This document shows, one piece after another, positions 9,305 to 17,223 of a stretch of 37,631 nucleotides of DNA (positions are counted from its first letter, which is position 1; the number at the start of each line of letters is the position of its first letter). Origin of the DNA: an uncultured Litorivicinus sp. (GTDB lineage: Bacteria; Pseudomonadota; Gammaproteobacteria; Pseudomonadales; Litorivicinaceae); contig CACBSE010000008.1 in assembly GCA_902541775.1 (NCBI GenBank), positions 1 to 37,631 of the forward strand, read 5' to 3'. The notes under the pieces were generated by a model that was not told where the DNA came from, ran no database searches, and saw only the letters and a program-made list of their open reading frames with translations. The translations under genes and the position numbers were made by a program.

Positions 9305-10348
9305 TTAATTCGCGATCTGATCGAAGATGGTTAGTGACTCGGGTAGTCCTGGCTGTTCAAGTTCGTATTGAGCTGTGACCTGCAGTCGTTTTTGCGATCT
9401 GTCGTATGCAGGGTCGTAGTGTTGCTCCAGGAGGCTTTCAGCAAGCTGATCCCAGCACTGTTCTTCGATCAGTTTGGTCCAATACGCAATCTGCTGCTTT
9501 CCATGTCGAAACTCCAGTCGCTGAATCAGTTGTTGAGTGATTTCTGGGCGCTGAGTGAGATGTTGATACTGCTCGAGCAAGAAGGCTGCGCGCTTCGACC
9601 GATCACAAGTGAAGGCAATGACTCGCGAGGTAATGAGATTCTGAAAAAGGGCTTTTGGCACATGAACCTCACCAATTTTTGACGATTCTGACTCAATCAA
9701 TATTGGTTTTTTCAGATCAAGATATGACAAAGCTTCAAAGAGACGCGATTCAAATAGCTTTTGCGATGGTTGTGGTTCGTCAGGCTCTTGCCCGAGGAGT
9801 GAGCCGCGATGTCTCGCTAGTGCTTCAAGATCAAGAACCTGATGCCCGTATCCGCGCAATATCTTGAGCAGCTTAGTTTTACCGCAACCTGTCGGTCCGG
9901 CAAGAACAAGTAGTTGAATCTGAGGGAGAATGCGACTGAGCTGCTCCTGGACATGCCGTCGGTAGGCCTTATAGCCACCTGAAATAATCGATACCGGCCA
10001 TCCGATTTCATTCATCACCAGTGCCATTGACCCAGAGCGTTGACCACCGCGCCAACAATACACCAGTGGACGCCAACTTTTGGCATGCTCGTTCAACATT
10101 TCGATATGTGCTGCGATATTTCGGTTGGTGAGGACTGCGCCTCGTTTTCTCGCGGTAAATGGATCAAATTGGTTGTAGATCGTTCCGACTTCAGCGCGTT
10201 CGCGGTCACTGAGAACAGGTAGATTAATTGCGCCAGGGATATGATCCTCGGCAAATTCCGATGGAGCACGGACGTCAATCACGCAGTCATAAGCATCTTT
10301 ACTTGCAAGAATTTGTGCAATACCGGTTAGCGGAATCTGACGTTGCAT
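9305..10348 (-). CDS. selU: tRNA 2-selenouridine synthase SelU (MnmH)
   Basis: Enzyme acting on 2-thiouridine at the wobble base of Lys, Glu and Gln tRNAs, first geranylating it and then replacing sulfur with selenium from selenophosphate. The amino-terminal rhodanese domain starts VIDVRAPSEFAEDHIPGAIN and has the active-site loop YCWRGGQRS; the carboxy-terminal part carries the P-loop GPTGCGKTKLL. Length of 347 residues is normal and no damage is visible. The ATG at 10348 abuts the -35 box of the tRNA promoter on the other strand. In other genomes selU sits with selD; here the only nearby selenium gene is a wreck. Confidence 0.92.
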   Translation of the reverse strand: MQRQIPLTGIAQILASKDAYDCVIDVRAPSEFAEDHIPGAINLPVLSDRERAEVGTIYNQFDPFTARKRGAVLTNRNIAAHIEMLNEHAKSWRPLVYCWRGGQRSGSMALVMNEIGWPVSIISGGYKAYRRHVQEQLSRILPQIQLLVLAGPTGCGKTKLLKILRGYGHQVLDLEALARHRGSLLGQEPDEPQPSQKLFESRLFEALSYLDLKKPILIESESSKIGEVHVPKALFQNLITSRVIAFTCDRSKRAAFLLEQYQHLTQRPEITQQLIQRLEFRHGKQQIAYWTKLIEEQCWDQLAESLLEQHYDPAYDRSQKRLQVTAQYELEQPGLPESLTIFDQIAN

Positions 10349-10349
10349 G

Positions 10350-10377
10350 TTGACTTGATGCGTTCAGACCTTAATAC
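10350..10377 (+). promoter_or_regulatory. Sigma-70 promoter of tRNA-Thr
   Basis: TTGACT (10350-10355) and TAATAC (10372-10377) are separated by 16 bases and lie 13 bases before the tRNA. The GC-rich run CGCCCGC after the -10 box resembles the discriminator of stringently controlled stable-RNA promoters. The -35 box touches the selU start codon on the other strand. Confidence 0.7.
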
Positions 10378-10389
10378 TTTCGCCCGCAT

Positions 10390-10465
<76 letters not shown>

Positions 10466-10921
10466 CTAAATTCCCCGTGAATTAAGGTCTTCGGCTTTTT
10501 CCCTTAGCTAGTTTCCACATAAACGAATCTCTTCGCACCCGATTTCATACCTAAAACGCTAAAAGTATCATTGATCTAACTGTAGACTGACCGTTCGGCG
10601 TTAGATAAGCCCAAGTCACAATAGCATTAGTGGGACGTTTACCACACGCCTCATGTCAAAAAGTTACATGCGGCGTTCAATGGTTTGACCGCGCCCAATA
10701 CAATCCCTCGATCCCATTTTGAGCATCACTGGCTGCGAGCGTTAAAAGAAGATCAAATTCAACTAGCATTAAGTTAACCGAATGCTTGGATATCAATCGA
10801 CCCAAAGCGGAAATTCGGCGGCTCTTCGCATACTCAAATTTTATAGGTTGGATAATTTTCGATGAATCACTTCTACTGAAGCATTTATTATTTTTGCAAT
10901 AGCTGCGCGTTTGTTTTTTGA
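10466..10921. other. Gene-poor stretch after tRNA-Thr
   Basis: No convincing gene. Open frames on both strands near 10680-10920 are interrupted or have no binding site. A plus-strand frame reading CGVQWFDRAQYNPSIPF then a stop near 10720 has a coding look but matches nothing I recognise. Confidence 0.4.
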
Positions 10922-11155
10922 GCATTATTGGCTTTTGTACCCAAGACTGATGGGGTTGAACAAGAGCTTAATCGCGAGGCATTTAGCTCGTTAAACGGGT
11001 GAATTTTAAATGTGGCCGACTCACAAGTTGTGAGTGACGCGTTACGAGATGAATTTACAAAGCAGGGTAAATCTCATGAATATTTCTATATGCTCGATTA
11101 TTCTGAGGATAAGAATACTGCGATTTACGAAACTCTTTTTAGACCAGGATTCTAA
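10922..11155 (+). pseudogene. Unidentified gene fragment with in-frame TGA
   Basis: One frame reads PKTDGVEQELNREAFSSLNG, TGA at 11000-11002, then LNVADSQVVSDALRDEFTK and EYFYMLDYSEDKNTAIYET ending LFRPGF at 11155. The amino-acid make-up is that of a real cytosolic or exported protein, yet there is no good start or binding site; GTG at 11012 is the only candidate for the second part. It looks like the 3' end of a decayed gene. I do not recognise the family. Confidence 0.45.
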
Positions 11156-11200
11156 AGTAGGCAGGATGATCTTTTTTTTGAGTACGTATCAGTCGAAAAA

Positions 11201-11223
11201 AAGACCGCTTCTGTGGCGGCCTT
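11201..11223 (+). terminator. Imperfect terminator-like hairpin
   Basis: AAG-A-CCGC pairs with GCGG-C-CTT across a seven-base loop, with one mismatch, followed by the T-rich GATCTTTCCTTTTCT. It lies 45 bases after the stop of the gene fragment ending at 11155 and may be that gene's old terminator. Confidence 0.4.
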
Positions 11224-11379
11224 GATCTTTCCTTTTCTCTAATTACTCATCCCTGAGCGCGCCTTAGGATAACAAGTCTCAGTGGTATATCAAGTCCACC
11301 ACTAAACCTCAATCTCTCTAATATCTCTCCATCAGTAAATCGCATACTGACAATTAAAGGAACCGGAGAAAGTTCGAGA

Positions 11380-11445
11380 GTGGCCTTACGGATTAAATGT
11401 ATGATTGCGCTGTTATGCCTGTTGGCTAGTGGTGTCTCCTTTTAA
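11380..11445 (+). pseudogene. Signal-peptide-like fragment of 21 residues
   Basis: GTG at 11380 opens MALRIKCMIALLCLLASGVSF, which looks like a secretion signal, and stops at TAA 11443-11445. The same frame goes on for a dozen residues (SDVPDEPIPAPCP) to a second stop. GGAGA is about nine bases upstream of the GTG. Most likely debris of an exported protein gene; a leader peptide is the alternative. Confidence 0.25.
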
Positions 11446-11781
11446 TTTTTCAGTGATGTCCCTGACGAGCCTATTCCTGCTCCTTGCCCCTGATTATCGT
11501 CAGAGACTTTTTATAAATGTATCAAGTCCTCGAGTGCTTAACCATCTCGGAGTATTAGGTTTCTTGGTTCATTAAATTACTCTCAGTTTGTGAAGATCTG
11601 TGCATCCAACACTAATGATTCCCGCATAGTCTAGACAGAACCATCTTTTTTTGACACTGAATAGGCAGCCGATAAGCATCTGGCACGAGTTATACCAAGT
11701 CCTAATTGCTAGATGAGCGTATAATTAAGTAAAGTTATTTGATCTTGTCGAGGGCAGTACAAAGCTTTCCGACAATCAGGA

Positions 11782-11864
11782 GCTCGTGCGTGCGTCGCTC
11801 GTGCGTCGGGTAACCGCTAATCCATTTAATCCGGATTGGCCAGGAGGCCGGTAAGCAGTCCGGC
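11782..11864. repeat. Repeat-rich leader before the ABC operon
   Basis: GCTCGTGCGT occurs twice at 11782-11791 and 11797-11806, a 15-base period. It is followed by the perfect palindrome AATCCGGATT (11828-11837), by GGCC-AGGA-GGCC (11838-11849), and by arms GCCGG/CCGGC around an eight-base loop (11847-11864). The palindrome with central CG could be the operator of a LacI-type regulator, which is usual for sugar operons, but no regulator gene lies nearby. Function is inferred from position alone. Confidence 0.4.
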
Positions 11865-11898
11865 AAATAATAAGAGCAAACTCTGGAGGTTTTAATTC

Positions 11899-13242
11899 AT
11901 GAGATTAGGTATTTTAACGGCCACGACAGCTGTGATTTCCACGCTAGTCGTGGGCTTAGCACAGGCGGATACAATCCGCTTCTGGACTACTGAGAATCAA
12001 CCCGAACGCCTCGCTAAACAGCAGGCGATGGCAGATGATTTCAAAACGAGGACAGGCCACACGGTTGAGGTCATTCCGGTTGAGGAGAAAGACCTTGGTA
12101 CCCGCACCACGGCGGCTTTTGCGGCCGGTGACCTTCCCGATGTGATCTATCATACATTGCAATACGTGCTGCCTTGGGCAGAAGCCGGCATTCTCGATGT
12201 TGAGACGAATTCTGATATCGTTGATGCGTTACAGCAAAACACATTCGCGCCGGGTGCGATCACTATGGCGCAGTTTGACGGCATGACAGCCGCAGTTCCC
12301 GTCGATGGCTGGACACAGATGGTTGTCTATCGCAAGGATCTGTTCGACGCCGCCGGTCTTGCGGCACCGACAAGCTATGCTGCTATCGAGGCTGCTGTGG
12401 ATGCGCTTCACAACCCACCTTCGATGTACGGTTTCGTGGCTCCAAACAAGGTTGACGAGAATTTTATGAGCCAGGTCCTAGAGCATGTGTTCCTCGCCAA
12501 TGGTGTTTCGCCTGTCAGTACAGACGGTTTCGCGCCGCTTGACGCAACCATGACAACCGAGGTTCTGGACTTCTATAAGAAGATTTCCAAGGCATCGCCT
12601 CCGGGTGAGCTATATTGGAAGCAATCGCGTGAAATGTATTTTGCCGGCCAGGCCGCGATGATTATCTGGTCACCTTTCATTCTTGACGAGCTAGCAGGTC
12701 TTCGTGACTCGGCTCCGCCAACCATCAATGATGATCCTACATCGCCAGAGTTGGCGTCAAAGACGGGTATCGTGACCACCTTCGGCGGTCCATCGAATCC
12801 TGACGGCGCTGCTTGGGCTGACATCCGCTATTTTGGTGTCACCAGCGAGGCCAACACCGATGTGGCTTCCGAATTCGTGACCTATTCCATGAAGGATGGT
12901 TATACAGCTACATTGTCGATCGCCCCCGAAGGCAAATTCCCGGTCCGACGAGGTGAAGTCACCGATACGGCCCGCTATGTGAACGCATGGTCAAATTTGC
13001 CTGTCGGTGTTGACCGCAAGGCACCTCTGTCGAACTTCTATGACCGTGCGACAATCCGGCGAATCGTTGCTGGTCTTGAGACTGCCAACCGCTGGGGCGT
13101 GAAGGAGGGCCAGTTGTCGCTTGCCTCAAAAATGATCAATACACAGGCCATCAACCGCATTGTTCGTCAATATATCGATGACGAAATCAATTCAGTGGAT
13201 GCTGTCGCCAAGCTCAACGCCGAGCTTGGTAGTGTTCAGTAA
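11899..13242 (+). CDS. ABC transporter sugar-binding protein, family 1
   Basis: Periplasmic solute-binding protein of 447 residues. The first 23 residues are a secretion signal ending LAQA, and the mature chain begins DTIRFWTTENQPERL as in family 1 carbohydrate-binding proteins. The TAAFAAGDLPDVIYH segment and VPVDGWTQMVVYRKDLFDAAG are typical of the ligand cleft and hinge. CTGGAGG precedes the ATG by nine bases. It opens a five-gene operon whose glycosidase suggests a glycoside, such as mannosylglycerate, glucosylglycerate or an alpha-disaccharide, as ligand. The codon choice looks richer in G and C than the flanking genes. Confidence 0.88.
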   Translation: MRLGILTATTAVISTLVVGLAQADTIRFWTTENQPERLAKQQAMADDFKTRTGHTVEVIPVEEKDLGTRTTAAFAAGDLPDVIYHTLQYVLPWAEAGILDVETNSDIVDALQQNTFAPGAITMAQFDGMTAAVPVDGWTQMVVYRKDLFDAAGLAAPTSYAAIEAAVDALHNPPSMYGFVAPNKVDENFMSQVLEHVFLANGVSPVSTDGFAPLDATMTTEVLDFYKKISKASPPGELYWKQSREMYFAGQAAMIIWSPFILDELAGLRDSAPPTINDDPTSPELASKTGIVTTFGGPSNPDGAAWADIRYFGVTSEANTDVASEFVTYSMKDGYTATLSIAPEGKFPVRRGEVTDTARYVNAWSNLPVGVDRKAPLSNFYDRATIRRIVAGLETANRWGVKEGQLSLASKMINTQAINRIVRQYIDDEINSVDAVAKLNAELGSVQ

Positions 13243-13254
13243 GTTCCGAAAACT

Positions 13255-13288
13255 GGCCGGACAGCTGTTTAATGGTTGCTGTCCGGTC
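13255..13288 (+). promoter_or_regulatory. Stable intercistronic hairpin
   Basis: Arms GGCCGGACAGC and GCTGTCCGGTC pair over 11 positions (one G-T pair) around a 12-base loop, 13 bases after the binding-protein stop, with no T run. Such hairpins in binding-protein operons protect the upstream message from 3' decay and lower expression of the permeases. Confidence 0.75.
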
Positions 13289-13338
13289 ATTGTCCCTTAT
13301 TCTGTAATAACAGCAGTTTGTTACGATGACGGGAACGT

Positions 13339-14622
13339 ATGACCCAGCCAGGCCGCAGACGCGAGGGAGCACTTCAACGCCGCGAAAAACGACTTGCCTA
13401 TGCGTTGCTGATGCCCACCTTTCTGCTTGTTCTAGCGGTTGTTCTGTTGCCGCTCGTGGCGAATTTCTGGATTTCTGTAAAGCCGGTCACGCTTGCTGAC
13501 CTGCGCCCACCAACGTTGATCCTGAAGGAACAGGTACGAGGAGACTTTGCTGCTGCCGGTGACAATGCGCGTCTTGAATACCGGTATCGCAATTCTTCGA
13601 TTACATACCCGCTGGAAGCGGTTGTATTCAACGACACGCTGCCGTCCGGGGTCGTAGTGACATCGCTTGATCCTGCCTGCGATCTTGAGAAGGCCGGTGC
13701 TGGTATTCGCTGCGATCTGGCCACGCTGGTAGCCAAAGGCAGAGGCAAGATTCAGATTGGCATCACAGCAACTAAGGCGTTTGGCGGCGACAAATCCAGT
13801 TTTAAGGCCAGCCGGCCGACAGTGCGTTTCTCCAGCTACAATGTGATGACGTCGTTTGATTTCACGCTGACAAATTTTGAACGGATATTTTCCGCCGCTG
13901 AATTCTGGGACGTGCTGAAGGTGTCTATCTACTACACTGTATTTGGCACGGCGGGTGCATTATTATTCGGCCTGTTCGCCGCACAGATCATGCAGAAAAC
14001 TTTTCCTGGTCGACCAGTCATAAGGGGCTTGATGTTATTTCCTTATGTGGCCCCGGTCATCGCGGTAGCCTTCTCATGGGTAGTGCTGTTCGATCCGTTT
14101 TCTGGTGCTGTCAACGCTATGCTGATGCAGATGAATATTGCGGAGGGGCCAATTAATTTCTTTGGGCAACGGATGGTCACGATTCATATCTTTGGATATG
14201 GCATATCCCTGCCGATGGCGCTGACGATGGTGATACTTTTCGAAATATGGCGGTATTTTCCTCTGTCCTTCCTGTTCATTCTGGCGCGTATGCAGTCGAT
14301 TCCCTCGGACATTTATGAAGCCGCCGAGATTGACGGCGCGTCGCCGATACAACAGTTCTGGTTTTTGTCACTTCCTTTTATTGCCGGCATCCTGGCGGTA
14401 CTGTTCCTACTACGCTTTATCTGGACCTTTAACAAATTTGACGACATTTTCCTGCTGACAGGTGGCAATGCCGGCACACGGACGCTCACAGTAAACGTCT
14501 ATGAGCAGGCATTTGCAATTTCAAATCTTGGCGCCGGAGCGGCGGTAGCGGTGGTGATTTTTGTGCTCCTGCTTATCTTCTCAGTTATTTTCATCCGCTT
14601 TTCGCCAAAGGATGCCGGTTGA
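13339..14622 (+). CDS. MalF-like permease with inserted DUF11-like periplasmic domain
   Basis: Inner-membrane permease of 427 residues. A first membrane helix (about 20-45) is followed by some 120 residues facing the periplasm, and then the usual permease core from about 190. The core has the coupling loop EAAEIDGASPIQQFWFLSLP that contacts the ATPase. The inserted part (about 60-150) reads like a DUF11-type beta-sandwich: LEYRYRNSS, VVFNDTLPSGVVVTSLDPAC and GIRCDLATL, with Cys114 and Cys125 placed for a disulfide. MalF of E. coli also has a large loop here, which touches the binding protein, but of a different fold. The start ATG follows GACGGGAACGT. The stop overlaps the next start by one base. 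Confidence 0.85.
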   Translation: MTQPGRRREGALQRREKRLAYALLMPTFLLVLAVVLLPLVANFWISVKPVTLADLRPPTLILKEQVRGDFAAAGDNARLEYRYRNSSITYPLEAVVFNDTLPSGVVVTSLDPACDLEKAGAGIRCDLATLVAKGRGKIQIGITATKAFGGDKSSFKASRPTVRFSSYNVMTSFDFTLTNFERIFSAAEFWDVLKVSIYYTVFGTAGALLFGLFAAQIMQKTFPGRPVIRGLMLFPYVAPVIAVAFSWVVLFDPFSGAVNAMLMQMNIAEGPINFFGQRMVTIHIFGYGISLPMALTMVILFEIWRYFPLSFLFILARMQSIPSDIYEAAEIDGASPIQQFWFLSLPFIAGILAVLFLLRFIWTFNKFDDIFLLTGGNAGTRTLTVNVYEQAFAISNLGAGAAVAVVIFVLLLIFSVIFIRFSPKDAG

Positions 14623-15851
14623 TGAAGATCTGGAGGCATGGGCTTTTTGGCGCGGTTCTGGCGGGGGGGGTCTGGGCCAGTCTATGGCAGATAGTGGTGA
14701 CAATTGCCCTGATTCTCACCACTGGTACGGGACTGACGCTGCAGGCAGGCCCAGCTATGCTTGCCGGTATGGCGGGTGGGATGATCGCAATCCTTTTCCG
14801 CCCAGTCGGCAGGTTACTACGGCATAGTGCCGGTATCATAGTCGTGGCATTGCTGATCTGGGGGTTCACTCTGGGCGCGCCTTTCGACCCGGATAATCTG
14901 CTGCAACGATGGCAGAGTTGGACCGCTTTAGCTATCACTGCGACAGCGAGCTGGTTCAGTCTGTCTGCAACCATTGGCGAGATGCTACCGGTTATGCAAG
15001 CTCGCTATGCGTGCGAAAAATTCTATCTGCGCCTGCTTTGGGGCCTTGGCCTGACAATGTTCGTCCTAATTGTCTCTATCCCCTTTTATGTGATGGTGAT
15101 GACAAGTCTGACGAGCCAACAGAGCTTGCTCGCCAACCCTTTGGATTTTTCGATCGACCCAAGTGTTGGCGCAGCGGTTCTGTTCCGGTCCTATATCGAG
15201 CTGTTCACAAAATATGATTTCGGCACGCTCCTTCTCAACTCGGCCATTGTCTCAGTGGCGACTGTGTTGATCACATTGATATTTTCGGTTCCGGGCGCCT
15301 ATGCAGTGGCGAAGCTTCGTTTTCCCGGTCGCAAATGGTTGTCCGGGTCGGTCCTGCTGATCTATCTCATCCCGGCGATCATCTTGGTGATCCCGCTCTA
15401 TGCTGTGTTCAGTCAGCTTGGTCTTCGTAACTCGCTTCTTGGCTTGTGCATTGTCTATCCAGCGACAACGATTCCCGTCGCGCTCTACATGCTTCGCGGC
15501 TATTTTGCCGGCCTGCCGTCAGAGCTTGATGATGCCGGATTAATGGATGGCCTGTCGCGTCTGCAGATCATCACCAGAATTGCTATGCCGCTGTCGACAC
15601 CCGCGATTGCATCGGTTGCGCTTTATGTCTTTATGATTGCTTGGAACGAGTTCCTATTTGCTTTCATGTTTCTTGACGATGTGAAGCTGTTCACGCTGTC
15701 GCGTGGCATCGTCTCGCTGAATTCCTCGGAGGTACCGCGCCAGCATCTGATGGCTGGAGCCGTAATTGCGACAACACCGGTTCTTGTGCTCTTCCTGTGG
15801 TTCGAGCGGTTCCTTGTTTCGGGCCTGACCGCGGGAAGTGTCAAGGGTTAA
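14622..15851 (+). CDS. MalG-like permease with extra N-terminal membrane segments
   Basis: Second inner-membrane permease of the operon. The MalG core begins near residue 140 (LWGLGLTMFVLIVSIPFYVM) and has the coupling loop ELDDAGLMDGLSRLQIITRI, where the usual EAA is replaced by DDA. About 130 residues come before it, with some three or four hydrophobic stretches (LAGGVWASLWQIVVTIALIL, GPAMLAGMAGGMIAILF, IIVVALLIWGFTL). Ordinary MalG relatives have about 280 residues and lack these. ATG at 14622 overlaps the upstream TGA as TGATG, which supports it. A run of eight G lies near 14663-14670, but the frame is open across it. Confidence 0.85.
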   Translation: MKIWRHGLFGAVLAGGVWASLWQIVVTIALILTTGTGLTLQAGPAMLAGMAGGMIAILFRPVGRLLRHSAGIIVVALLIWGFTLGAPFDPDNLLQRWQSWTALAITATASWFSLSATIGEMLPVMQARYACEKFYLRLLWGLGLTMFVLIVSIPFYVMVMTSLTSQQSLLANPLDFSIDPSVGAAVLFRSYIELFTKYDFGTLLLNSAIVSVATVLITLIFSVPGAYAVAKLRFPGRKWLSGSVLLIYLIPAIILVIPLYAVFSQLGLRNSLLGLCIVYPATTIPVALYMLRGYFAGLPSELDDAGLMDGLSRLQIITRIAMPLSTPAIASVALYVFMIAWNEFLFAFMFLDDVKLFTLSRGIVSLNSSEVPRQHLMAGAVIATTPVLVLFLWFERFLVSGLTAGSVKG

Positions 15852-15882
15852 GGGAGACAGGGTCCATAAATAAAGGGTGAAT

Positions 15883-17223
15883 ATGACCAGACGGATCGAC
15901 GAAGCCATCAGAATTATCAAAATGAATGATCGCGGCGGCTATACTGTGCCGACCAATCGCCTGTATCCCTATCAGTGGAACTGGGATTCTGGATTTACCG
16001 CCCTTGGCATCTGGCATTTCAATAAATGGCGCGCCTGGCTTGAGATTATGGTGCTTCTTGAAGCGCAGTGGGATGATGGCATGGTGCCCCATATCGTCTT
16101 CCGCCACCATGATCCCGATTATTTCCCTGGCCCCGATATCTGGCAATCCAATACCGAACCATCAACCAGTGGCCATTCACAGCCACCAGTGCTGGCAAGT
16201 GTCATTTTGAGGATAGTCCGCATGGGAACAGCCTATGACAGCCGCAAGGCGCGCGAGGTTTTTCCAAAGCTGATGGCTTATCATCGCTGGTTCTGCAATG
16301 CCCGAGATCCACAGGGGAAAGGTGTCATTGGTATCATTCACCCATGGGAATCAGGGCGCGATAACTGCCCTGACTGGGATATTGGCATGAAAGGCATCAC
16401 CGTGCCTGACAACTTGATGAGCTATGCTCGTCGTGACACCTCATATGTTGATAGTGATCAGCGTCCAAGTCAGGCGCAATATGACCGATTTATTACCATT
16501 GTTCAGTTCGGTCGTGAGGTCAAGTGGGACCATCGCGCCATTAACGCACGTGGTCCATTCCTGATGGCCGATCCCGGAGTGCAATTTATCCTGCTTCGTG
16601 CCTGTCGGGACTTGCAGGAACTGGCGCATCTTCTCGATATGGATGAGCCCATTGACGAGATTCGAGGCTGGATCGACCGTCTTACAACGGGGTGTGACTG
16701 GCTTTGGAACGACGACATTGGTGGCTATTGCGCGCGCGACATCCGAAGCGGTGATTTCAGCAACGCCATTACCAACGCCTCGATGCTCAGCTTCTTTGCT
16801 GGTGTGGGTTCGTCGGACCAGCGAGCCAGTATGGTGGCGCATTGCCGCCGGATTCTGGATGCCTGTTGGTATGGGATGCCGAGTTGGGATCCGGAAGATC
16901 GTAATTTTGAACCGAAACGCTACTGGCGGGGGCCAGTCTGGGCGGTCATGAATCATATGATTGTGGCAGGCCTTGTCGATGCCGGCGAGAGTGAGCTTGC
17001 GTCACGGATCAGCAGTGACACGCGTCATCTTGTCGAGGCGCATGGTATGGCGGAATATTTTGACCCGCTCGATGGTACGGGGCTGGGCGGAATGGATTTT
17101 TCGTGGACAGCTGCCATCTATCTTGATCTGTGTCGCGACGAAGTTGCCCCGCTGCAAATAGACAACATAGAGACAGTCCTCGGAAACTTTGCGGAAGGGA
17201 TCAGTTCACATGGCATCGATTGA
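15883..17223 (+). CDS. GH63-type glycoside hydrolase (mannosylglycerate hydrolase-like)
   Basis: Soluble alpha-glycosidase of about 446 residues with the (alpha/alpha)6 barrel pattern of the GH63 branch holding mannosylglycerate and glucosylglycerate hydrolases. Marks are YPYQWNWDSGF near the start, HSQPPV, HPWESGRDNCPDWD (carrying a likely catalytic Asp), PKRYWRGPVWAVMNHM, and the tail EYFDPLDGTGLGGMDFSWTA (likely catalytic Glu). No signal peptide is seen, so it would act on substrate already taken up. ATG at 15883 lies five bases after AAAGGG; the longer GTG start at 15877 would disrupt that spacing. It is inside the ABC operon, and the ATPase gene overlaps its end by 14 bases. Exact substrate is unknown. 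Confidence 0.8.
   Translation: MTRRIDEAIRIIKMNDRGGYTVPTNRLYPYQWNWDSGFTALGIWHFNKWRAWLEIMVLLEAQWDDGMVPHIVFRHHDPDYFPGPDIWQSNTEPSTSGHSQPPVLASVILRIVRMGTAYDSRKAREVFPKLMAYHRWFCNARDPQGKGVIGIIHPWESGRDNCPDWDIGMKGITVPDNLMSYARRDTSYVDSDQRPSQAQYDRFITIVQFGREVKWDHRAINARGPFLMADPGVQFILLRACRDLQELAHLLDMDEPIDEIRGWIDRLTTGCDWLWNDDIGGYCARDIRSGDFSNAITNASMLSFFAGVGSSDQRASMVAHCRRILDACWYGMPSWDPEDRNFEPKRYWRGPVWAVMNHMIVAGLVDAGESELASRISSDTRHLVEAHGMAEYFDPLDGTGLGGMDFSWTAAIYLDLCRDEVAPLQIDNIETVLGNFAEGISSHGID

Noticed and set aside
11000-11002. In-frame TGA of the 10922-11155 fragment as a selenocysteine codon, given SelU nearby
   Set aside because: No SECIS-type hairpin is evident just after it, SelD is missing, and the gene lacks a start; decay is simpler.
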